A stretch of DNA of 42,833 bases, taken from NCBI GenBank assembly GCA_964555935.1, contig CAZKUN010000053.1:1-42833 (forward strand), in the 5' to 3' direction. This stretch comes from CAZKUN01 sp964555935. GTDB lineage: Bacteria > Armatimonadota > Zipacnadia > Zipacnadales > VGFC01. Below, piece after piece: positions 33,627 to 40,904 of this stretch. A program made the position numbers and the translations under genes. The notes beneath the pieces are model-generated. The model did no database searches and was not told where the DNA came from. It saw only the letters and a list, made by a program, of their open reading frames with translations. Within the stretch, counting starts at the first letter, position 1. Every line of letters starts with the position of its first letter.

Positions 33627-35111
33627 TCAGCTCTTCGCCTCGTCCTCGGTCAGCTCCAGCTCGCATTCGGTTTCGGCGTGTTCGGCGATGCGCTTCAGCA
33701 TCCCACGGAAGAGCCACCCGTGCAGGGGGTAGACCGCGAACCAGTAGGCCAGGCCGTAGAGTCCTTTGGGATCGAAGATGGCTGTGGCGCGGATGAGCGC
33801 GCCCGCGTCGCTCTCGCGGGCCTCGAAGTCAAGCCAGGCGCGACCGGGGAGCTTCATCTCGGCGGCAAAGCGCAACCTGCGGCCCGGGTGGAAGACCTCA
33901 ACGCACCAGAAATCGACCGTGTCACCGTGTTCGAGTCGGCCGCTGTCGCGTCGCCCTCGGCTGAGGCCCGGTCCGCCCAGCATCCGGTCGATGAACCCGC
34001 GCAGCTTCCACAGCCATGAGCCGTAATACCAGCCGGCATCGCCCCCGATGCGCTGGATCGGCTTGAAGGCCGATGATGGCCGACAGCTCGCCTCGAAGAT
34101 ATGCGAGTCGACGAAACGCGGACCGTAGCGCAAGCCGCCGTAAGGCTGGCGGACGGTCTTCCCGTTCAACTCATCGGACCAGCTTGTTGACGCAAAGTGG
34201 GCGTCCTCATCGACCAGCGCGCGGATGATGGAATCGGCTATCCCGCACGGCCGAACGCCGAACGTGTCGAGGGCCGAGAGGTCGGTGACCACCGTCGGCT
34301 CGCGTCCGATGCTCTCGATCAGTCTGCGCCCGACGCGGAAGTGCAGTGGGGTGATAAGTGCCAGCCACAGACTCGAAATACGGGCCGAGACGAAGGGCAG
34401 GGGGATCACGAGTCGCTTCAGGCCCCGGCGTCGCTGGTATTCGCGCATCAGATCCTGATACGACACCTGCTGGGCTCCTCCGATCTGGAAGATGCGCGTG
34501 TCTGTGTCTTCGTAGTCAAGCGCGTCCAGCAAGTACGCCACCACATCGTGGATGGATATCGGCTGGCAGAGCGTGCGGACCCACCTGGGCGGTGTCATGA
34601 TCGGGATGCGCTCGACGAGGGCGCGCATGATCTCAAATGACAGGCTGCCCGCGCCGATGATGATCGATGCCTGGAACTCGAGTGTGGGCACGTTGGAGCT
34701 CCGGAGGATCTCGCCGACCTCTAGCCGGCTGCGCATGTGGGGGGATAGCGAGTCGGACTCTTCAGCCAGCGCGCCAAGGTAGATGATCCGACTAACGCCG
34801 GCGGCTTTCGCGGCTTCGGCGAAGTTCTGGGCGGCATCCCGGTCGAGTTGCTCGAAATCGCTCCCGACGCCCATCGAGTGGATGAGGTAGTACGCCGTGT
34901 CAATGTCGTCGAATGCGGGGGGGAGCGTGGCGGGGTCGAGCGCGTCTCCCTGGATGCACTCGACGCCGAGAGCGTCTGGTTCGGTAAACGCGCTGGGGTT
35001 GCGGATGAGGCACCGGACGTCGTGACCTGAGTCGAGCAAGCCGCGCAGCAACTTGCCGCCGACGTAGCCGGATGCGCCTGTTAGCAGGATTGTGGGGCGG
35101 AGATCAGCCAC
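33627..35111 (-). CDS. SDR-family NAD(P)-binding protein with C-terminal DUF2867, 494 aa
   Basis: An N-terminal Rossmann fold is shown by TGASGYVG at 11-18. The extended-SDR body follows, with IIYLGALAEES, QPISIHDVVAYLLDAL and a diverged active site. The C-terminal 160 residues carry DUF2867 hallmarks: GWYYGSWLWKLRGFIDRMLGGPGLSRGRRD and WFAVYPLHGWLFRGML. This fusion is a recognised architecture of unknown reaction, often thought to act on lipids or ubiquinone-like substrates. GTG 35111 is the start; no strong SD is visible. It sits 24 nt after the URO-D-like gene and 34 nt before the first membrane paralog, so it is probably in the same transcript. Confidence 0.88.
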   Translation of the reverse strand: MADLRPTILLTGASGYVGGKLLRGLLDSGHDVRCLIRNPSAFTEPDALGVECIQGDALDPATLPPAFDDIDTAYYLIHSMGVGSDFEQLDRDAAQNFAEAAKAAGVSRIIYLGALAEESDSLSPHMRSRLEVGEILRSSNVPTLEFQASIIIGAGSLSFEIMRALVERIPIMTPPRWVRTLCQPISIHDVVAYLLDALDYEDTDTRIFQIGGAQQVSYQDLMREYQRRRGLKRLVIPLPFVSARISSLWLALITPLHFRVGRRLIESIGREPTVVTDLSALDTFGVRPCGIADSIIRALVDEDAHFASTSWSDELNGKTVRQPYGGLRYGPRFVDSHIFEASCRPSSAFKPIQRIGGDAGWYYGSWLWKLRGFIDRMLGGPGLSRGRRDSGRLEHGDTVDFWCVEVFHPGRRLRFAAEMKLPGRAWLDFEARESDAGALIRATAIFDPKGLYGLAYWFAVYPLHGWLFRGMLKRIAEHAETECELELTEDEAKS

Positions 35112-35135
35112 AGGTGACTCACGGGAGCCGACAGG

Positions 35136-36227
35136 TTACATGCTCAGCTCCTCACAGAGATCGCCCACCAGTCGTACGAGCGCCATGTCACCATCAGGCG
35201 GGACTTGGTCGGCCGCGCCGAGGATGAAGCGTCCATGTTCCCAGTGGTGCTCGAAAATCGTTTCGACTTGACGCCGCATGTCATCGGCGGTAAAGGGTGG
35301 CGCGAACATCGCGCCGGGAATCCCGCCGAACAGAATGATGTCGGGCCCAGCCAGCTCGCGCAGGTCCGCCACCGACACATCGCCGGTCGGCTCCGGGGTG
35401 ATCGACTCGATGAAGTCGATCCCCGTCTCGACCAGCAACGGGAGTATGCCTCGCATCGTGCCGTCGAGATGCGTCCCGAGCAGCTTCCCAGCGGCATGCA
35501 TTTGCTCCGCGCGCCGGACGTAGTAGTCGAACTGGTATCGCTCGAACAGGCGCGTGACGACCTCGCCGGTGAGGTTGTCCCCAAGCTCAACGAAGGGCGC
35601 GTCGCAGCCCAGTATGGCCTCGAACGCGCTATCGGCGCTCGCGCCCATCGCCGTCAGCGTGAGTTCCAACTCCTCGGGCGCGTCCACCATCAGGTAGCTC
35701 AGGTTGGTCGCGCCGGTCCACTGGGCCAGCATCTGCGAAATGGGGCTGCGGGGCGGCAGCACGGTTGGGTGGCCCTGGTCGCCGGCGAGCACCTTCTGAT
35801 TCTCGTAACGCTCGTAGTTCGGCGTCCGCTCCGTAGCCTCGGCTACATACCTCACAACCCGCAGGTCATCCAGCGTTTCGCACGGCCACTTTACCGGGGC
35901 GGCGCTGAAGGTCTGTGGGAGGTATTGATTCTGACCCCAGATCTCACCGACGTGGGTTTCCCACCGTGTGGTCGTGACGTGGCCTTCCGTATCGTGGGTG
36001 ATGGAGACGTTGGGGAGCGCATCGGTCCAGACGGCCGCGTAACCGAGGTAGTAGCCGACGTGGTGGTCCGCATGGAGCTTAACGAACCCCGCGTCGCCGT
36101 CGTACTCGTCGGGGAGCGTCCCCATCGCGCGTTGGGCGGCGGTCCAGTAGGTCAGGTCGGCGTACCACGGGAGGGCATCGGGGCGTTCCCCGCGTAGGGT
36201 CGTCAGGAGTCGCTGGCGAAATGTCAT
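35136..36227 (-). CDS. URO-D-like protein (second paralog), 363 aa
   Basis: MTFRQRLLTTLRGERPDALPWYADLTYW at the N-terminus and HLDGTMRGILPLLVETGIDFIESITPEPTGDVSVADLRELAG near 265-310 are URO-D/MtaA-type signatures. The HxDG motif and the later FGGIPGAMF are present. No HemE N-terminal RQAGRY motif is seen. It is not closely similar to the 323-aa paralog at 11029-12000. Family members include corrinoid methyltransferases and uncharacterised sugar-associated proteins. It is the first gene of the minus-strand run that continues to the exo-lyase, and is divergent from the flavoprotein at 36408 with 180 nt between starts. The weak SD (GGAT) suggests low initiation. Confidence 0.85.
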   Translation of the reverse strand: MTFRQRLLTTLRGERPDALPWYADLTYWTAAQRAMGTLPDEYDGDAGFVKLHADHHVGYYLGYAAVWTDALPNVSITHDTEGHVTTTRWETHVGEIWGQNQYLPQTFSAAPVKWPCETLDDLRVVRYVAEATERTPNYERYENQKVLAGDQGHPTVLPPRSPISQMLAQWTGATNLSYLMVDAPEELELTLTAMGASADSAFEAILGCDAPFVELGDNLTGEVVTRLFERYQFDYYVRRAEQMHAAGKLLGTHLDGTMRGILPLLVETGIDFIESITPEPTGDVSVADLRELAGPDIILFGGIPGAMFAPPFTADDMRRQVETIFEHHWEHGRFILGAADQVPPDGDMALVRLVGDLCEELSM

Positions 36228-36407
36228 GTGATCCAGTAGACCGTCCGGCGTGATTGATAGCGCGTGGCGTCGGAGGCGGCCAGCGCCTCGCGTCAGTTGA
36301 AGTGATCGTGGCCAAGTGACCGTTCCCGACAGGGACCGATTGCACCTCGCGCCTCCCGCGTAACGACGGGCTGTCCGGTTGAATGACGCCGTCGCTTGGA
36401 GACAACC

Positions 36408-37864
36408 ATGCCAACGGACTCACGCGATCTCGTCGTCATAGGCACGGGCGCGGCCGGACTTGTCGCTGGACATGTCGCCGGCGGGCTGGGGCTGAACGTA
36501 ACGTGTATCGAGCGTGACCGCATCGGCGGCGAGTGCTCGTGGACCGGTTGCGTACCCAGCAAAGCACTCCTGCACGCCGCGCGAGAGTGCTGGAGGCTGA
36601 AGACGGGCCCGGGCGGAGGAATCCGCGCGAGCATTGGTGAGATCGACGCCTCCGGCGCCTTCGAGTGGGTCCGCGAGCAACGGGATGCGCTGGCGCGGCG
36701 CCTCACGCCAGGAGACTTGGCCGAGGTTGGCATGGAGGTGCTCATGGGGGAGCCGGAGTTCGACGGCGGGCGAGGCGTCACCGTCGATGGCCGCACGCTC
36801 AAGGCGAGGGCGATCATGATTGCCACAGGCTCATCCGCCGCCGTGCCGCCCATCGAGGGACTTGAGGAGACGGGCTATCTCACCAACCGCGAAATCTTCG
36901 AGCTGCCCGAGCTGCCGCGCTCGTTGCTGATCGTCGGCGCGGGGCCGATCGGCGTGGAGATGGCCCAGGCGTTCAACCGGCTTGGCGCCGAGGTCACCGT
37001 TGTCGAGGGCTCGGATGAGATACTCCCGCGCGATGATGGGGAGTTGGCTGCCGAGTTGCGCCGCTGCCTTGAGGCTGAGGGCGTGAAGTTCGTGCTGGGG
37101 AGCGCGGTGGTCAAGGCCGGGCGCCAGGGCAACGGGCAACGGGAAGTGACGCTCGAGGGCGGCGCGGTAATTGCCGCCGACGAGCTTCTCATCGCCACCG
37201 GACGCAAGGCCAGCGTCGATGGGATTGAGTCGCTGGGCGTCACCACGAACGCGCGGGGCGTTGTCGTCGATGACCGCATGCGCGCGTCCCACCCTCACGT
37301 ATATGCGGCCGGGGATGTCACGGGCGATTGGCAGTTTTCGCACATGGCGGAATATGAGGCGACGCGCGCCACGCGCAACGCGCTGCTCTCGATGGGTGAG
37401 AGCGTCACGTACGAGGCGGCGGGATGGACCACATTTACGGATCCTGAACTCGCAAGCTGTGGCATGAACGAGCGGCAGGTGAGGGAACGGGGACTCCGGC
37501 NNNNNNNNNNCTCCGGCACGGCGTCTATCGGTATGGGTTTGCCAAGGACGATCGCGCTCGGGTGGACCAGGAGGCGACCGGTGAAGTGAAGGTCATCGCC
37601 CACCCGACGAGCGGGCGGATCCATGGCGCGCAGATCCTGGGGCCGAGGGCCGGCGAACTGATCCAGGAGTTCATCGTGGCGATCGCTCGCAAGATCAGCA
37701 TCAAGGACCTCTGCCGCACCGTTCACGTCTACCCAGCGCTGACGATGACCGCCCAGCGCGCGGGCCAGATGTGGTGGCAGGAGTACCTGCAGCGCGGCCC
37801 GCACTCGGGCATGATCCGGCAGGTGCTGGGGACGCTGGGATACCATCCGAGAGCGACGACATGA
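36408..37864 (+). CDS. FAD-dependent disulfide oxidoreductase (MerA/Lpd-like), interrupted by assembly gap
   Basis: ATG 36408 follows GGAGA with 5 nt spacing. Dinucleotide-binding GTGAAG is at 12-17. The redox-active disulfide is C43 and C48 in GGECSWTGCVPSK, as in dihydrolipoamide dehydrogenase and mercuric reductase. A second GxGxxG (VGAGPIGVEMAQAF) and CGMNERQV follow. The dimerisation domain after the gap ends in RTVHVYPALTMTAQRAG with the catalytic-type His, and lacks the CC tail of MerA. Ten N at 37501-37510 shift the frame. Both flanks carry CTCCGGC; collapsing that 7-nt overlap gives one continuous 479-aa frame, so the gene is very likely intact. Its stop overlaps the glycosyltransferase start (ATGA). 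Confidence 0.88.
37501..37510. other. 10-N scaffold gap with duplicated flanking CTCCGGC
   Basis: CTCCGGC ends the left contig (37494-37500) and starts the right one (37511-37517). Merging them restores reading frame and family sequence (GLRHGVYRYGFAKDDRARVD), so the gap probably has negative length and contains no missing bases. Confidence 0.85.
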
Positions 37865-38529
37865 TTAGCATTATCGCGCCGGTGCTGAATGAGGCGACCG
37901 CGCTTCCGGAATTCCTCGCGCACGCGCGCTCGCTGGAGGGCGACAAGGAGATCATCGTCGTCGACGGGGGAAGCTCCGACGGCACGGCTGATCTCGCCCG
38001 CCAGACACCCGGCGTTCGCGTGCTAGCAGCCCAACGCGGGCGTGGCGCTCAGATTCAGGTGGGCGCTGAAATTGCCAAGGGCGAGGTCGTGCTGGCGCTC
38101 CACGCCGACTGTCGCCTGCCTCGCAATGCGCTCCGGGCGATCGATTCCCATGGCGCGCAATGGGGTTGGTTTGACATCGAATACGCCTCGCGCCGACCGT
38201 CGGTGAGGGCTGTCGCGTGGGGACTCAACAGGTGGGCGCGCACCCTGGGCAGCCCCGTCGGCGAGCAAGCCGTGTTCGCCCGCCGGGATGTCTGGGAGCG
38301 GGCAGGCGGTTGCCCGACGGTTCCTCTCATGGAGGACCTGCTTCTCGCGCGCAGGTTGCGGTCGGTCGCTCCGGGAACGCCCTTGCCTGGCCCGGTCACC
38401 TGCAGCTCGCGCCGATATGAGGCGTGGAGCGTGACGGGGATGGGCCTGCGCTGCGCGCTGCTGCTGACCGGCTTTCATTTGGGCGTTCCGCCCTCGGCGC
38501 TGAGCCGACTTTACCCGCCGATCCGTTGA
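37861..38529 (+). CDS. family 2 glycosyltransferase, TIGR04283-like, 222 aa
   Basis: The start ATG 37861 overlaps the preceding stop (ATGA). N-terminal MISIIAPVLNEATALPEFL and EIIVVDGGSSDGTAD are GT2/GT-A donor-binding motifs, LALHADCRLP holds the metal-binding HAD. The C-terminal block GWFDIEYASRR...GEQAVFARRDVWERAGGCP...PLMEDLLLARRLR matches the TIGR04283 subfamily, which in some bacteria sits in arsenosugar-biosynthesis clusters. No arsM, arsR or other arsenic gene is in this window, so the substrate may differ. Coupling to the MerA/Lpd-like flavoprotein is the pairing I would expect for this subfamily. Cytoplasmic, no transmembrane segment evident. Confidence 0.85.
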   Translation: MISIIAPVLNEATALPEFLAHARSLEGDKEIIVVDGGSSDGTADLARQTPGVRVLAAQRGRGAQIQVGAEIAKGEVVLALHADCRLPRNALRAIDSHGAQWGWFDIEYASRRPSVRAVAWGLNRWARTLGSPVGEQAVFARRDVWERAGGCPTVPLMEDLLLARRLRSVAPGTPLPGPVTCSSRRYEAWSVTGMGLRCALLLTGFHLGVPPSALSRLYPPIR

Positions 38530-38546
38530 GACAGGAGCCCCCCTTG

Positions 38547-40838
38547 GTGCCCGCAATGCTCGCCGGTCTTGTTATCTGCGCCGCATCGTTCTGTGCCGAT
38601 CTCCCTGATGGCTGGACCATGGAGCAGATCGGCGATCCGATGTCGAGCCGGCTGGACACGTCCATCGATGACGCGGGTCGACCGGTCTCGAGCCTGGTGC
38701 TTGGCTTCCCGGCGAACACGTGGTCGGAGCCCGGGTGGCGCGTCCACGTCGCGACCCGCGTCATCGTGCCGAACGACGGGAAGGCCGAGCTGACATTCAG
38801 CACGCGCGACAGCTTCGATGGTCCGACGGCGGGCTACCACTACGCGGTCATTCGCTCCGGCGATGCCCTCATCTGGGAGCGCGATGTCGCGGGCGGAAAC
38901 TTGGCCTACGAGTCCGACGGGATTGATCTCCGCGAAGCCGGGCTGTCCGGCGAGGTGGTGCTGACCTTCGGGCTCGAGGAGCGCAAGGCCGTGTCGAACT
39001 TCCCGATTGAGATTGAGTTCGCCGGCGTGCGGCTGGTGACCGATGACGGGGCTACTGATCTCCTCCCGCCGCCGAACGTCGAGGCGATCGAGCCACTGCC
39101 GCCCGATCTGCCGATACCGGCCCGACCGATCGTGGGCGAGGACTGGACGCGCCGGGCCAATATTCTCCAGCCGTGGGGCAGGACGCAGGGGGAAATCCTC
39201 AAGAACGTGGACGAGCGAGTTCCATGGCTTGCGAGTGAGTTCGGTTTTGACGCGGTAATTATGCTGCCGCCCGAGGCCCACAACCGGGTCGGCCCCGAAG
39301 GGCGCGTCACTCACGAGCAGTTCCTGGACGCGCTGAACATCTTCCGCCGAGAGGGCTTCCGGATCATCCTCTACTCCTCGGTGATGCACGTCGGCCACGC
39401 GCCGGTGTGGGAGGACGGGACGACCGACCGCGAGCACCCGGAGTGGGCGCAGCGCGGGCCCGATGGCGGGACGATCAAGATCTATGGGCACGATTGGCTC
39501 TGCCCTAGCACGGGCGCGCTCGACTTCACGATCGATTACACGGTAGGCATCGTGGAGACGTACGAGCCTGACGCGATCATGCTCGACAACAACCAGTTCA
39601 TGTATACCGACCGGGGGCTGACGTGTCATTGCGAGGGTTGCCAGGCGGGATTCAAGGACTACTGCCGCGAGCGCTTCGGCGACACCGTCCTGGGGCAACC
39701 GGTGGGTGAGCTGTTGATCCCCAAGGAGCCTGGCCCGCTCCACAACCTGTGGCTCCGCTTCCGCAATCGCGTCTGGGCCCAGACGAACGAGGCGTTTCGC
39801 GACGCCTTTGCCGAGCGCGCTCCCGGGACTGTCCTCCTGGCGAACACGCAGTACCTCTATGGCAGCCCGGCGCTCGCCACCGACATGCAGTATGCGCACG
39901 AGGACGCGATGCTCTCGGAATCGCGCAGCCAAGATCTGCGGGGGATGGTCTCCAAGCTGCTGCTCGGGACGGCAATCTCAGCCGGGCGTCCCGTGTGGAA
40001 CTACCTCGGGTCCTTCGATGAGGACGATTTCACCAAGTTGCGACCGGCGAACGAGATCGCGATGAATGTCTCAACGGCCTACGCGAGCGGGGCGCGGCCG
40101 TGGGTGGTGTACTACGGATTCGTCGAGCACCCGGAGGATGAGGCGAACGCCGAGGCGCTGCGACGCATGGCGAGTAACATGCGCTGGCACACCGCCAACG
40201 ATCCCGCCGGGCAGAATCTGCGGCCACACGCGTCGGTGCTGTCGCTCATCAGCCACAACTCGCGCAACTGCAAGGGCGACGCGCTGGTGCCGAAGCATCT
40301 GGCCGACCTGCGCCGCGCGCTCGTGCCTGCGAGGCTGGTGGAGGAGATGCACCTGACGGCGAATGCGCTGGCGGATGCGCAAGTCCTGTTGATCTCGGAG
40401 GCAACGTGCCTTGAGGACCGCGCCGCCGAGGTCATCGCCGATTGGGTGCGTGGGGGCGGCCGCCTCTACGCCACGCCGAAGGCCGGCGCGTATGATGAGA
40501 TCGGGCGGCTGCGGCTGATGGGCTCGCTCCTGACGGCTTTGGGCTTAGATGCGTTTCCGACGGTGGAGGCAGCCGTGGGCGAGGGAGCGGTTTGCAGTCT
40601 GTCCGCGGTCACTGACATCGCCGCCGCCCTCAGCGACCACGCGTTTGCGCTCGCGCCGAAGGTCGACGCGGAGGTGCTGCCGCACGTGACGGAATCGGGC
40701 GAACTGCTGGTGTACGTCTGCTCGGAGTCGCCGCTGCCGGATGATCTCACTGTGAGAGCGCCGGGAGGACTGGCGGGAACAGCGATCATCTGCTCGGCGG
40801 ACAAGCCCGAGCCGAGGGTGGCGCCGCTCGTCGACTAG
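38547..40838 (+). CDS. secreted TIM-barrel glycosidase-like protein with CxC..C motif, 763 aa
   Basis: The SD AGGAG (38533-38537) allows TTG 38544 (6 nt) or GTG 38547 (9 nt); I use GTG. The N-terminus MPAMLAGLVICAASFCA is a signal peptide. A beta-sandwich (20-170) precedes a barrel where DAVIMLPPEAHNRVG, GFRIILYSSVMHVGH and EPDAIMLDNNQFMY are barrel strands. The Cys cluster TCHCEGCQAGFKDYCRERF (C360, C362, C365) is typical of uncharacterised glycosidases related to GH29/GH42-like families. The C-terminal third has a GATase-like segment (LLISEATCLEDRAAEVIADWVRGGGRLYATPKAG). It has 17 nt after the glycosyltransferase, so cotranscription with the flavoprotein pair is possible. Substrate unknown. 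Confidence 0.8.
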   Translation: MPAMLAGLVICAASFCADLPDGWTMEQIGDPMSSRLDTSIDDAGRPVSSLVLGFPANTWSEPGWRVHVATRVIVPNDGKAELTFSTRDSFDGPTAGYHYAVIRSGDALIWERDVAGGNLAYESDGIDLREAGLSGEVVLTFGLEERKAVSNFPIEIEFAGVRLVTDDGATDLLPPPNVEAIEPLPPDLPIPARPIVGEDWTRRANILQPWGRTQGEILKNVDERVPWLASEFGFDAVIMLPPEAHNRVGPEGRVTHEQFLDALNIFRREGFRIILYSSVMHVGHAPVWEDGTTDREHPEWAQRGPDGGTIKIYGHDWLCPSTGALDFTIDYTVGIVETYEPDAIMLDNNQFMYTDRGLTCHCEGCQAGFKDYCRERFGDTVLGQPVGELLIPKEPGPLHNLWLRFRNRVWAQTNEAFRDAFAERAPGTVLLANTQYLYGSPALATDMQYAHEDAMLSESRSQDLRGMVSKLLLGTAISAGRPVWNYLGSFDEDDFTKLRPANEIAMNVSTAYASGARPWVVYYGFVEHPEDEANAEALRRMASNMRWHTANDPAGQNLRPHASVLSLISHNSRNCKGDALVPKHLADLRRALVPARLVEEMHLTANALADAQVLLISEATCLEDRAAEVIADWVRGGGRLYATPKAGAYDEIGRLRLMGSLLTALGLDAFPTVEAAVGEGAVCSLSAVTDIAAALSDHAFALAPKVDAEVLPHVTESGELLVYVCSESPLPDDLTVRAPGGLAGTAIICSADKPEPRVAPLVD

Positions 40839-40863
40839 GGGACGCGGGTGCGGATCGACCCTC

Positions 40864-40880
40864 ACGCAGGACCTCTGCGT
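40864..40880 (+). terminator. small hairpin after the 763-aa gene
   Basis: ACGCAG-GACCT-CTGCGT forms a 6-bp stem 26 nt past the stop. There is no T-run. It lies in the 66-nt gap before the deacetylase and may be a weak terminator or a fold around its ribosome-binding region. Confidence 0.3.
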
Positions 40881-40904
40881 CAGCCCCTCGAATACGCCTC
40901 CGAC

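Noticed and set aside
38511..39932. 473-codon minus-strand frame opposite the 763-aa glycosidase-like gene
   Set aside because: Arg/Val-rich shadow with no recognisable domain; the plus-strand protein is structured and in an operon.
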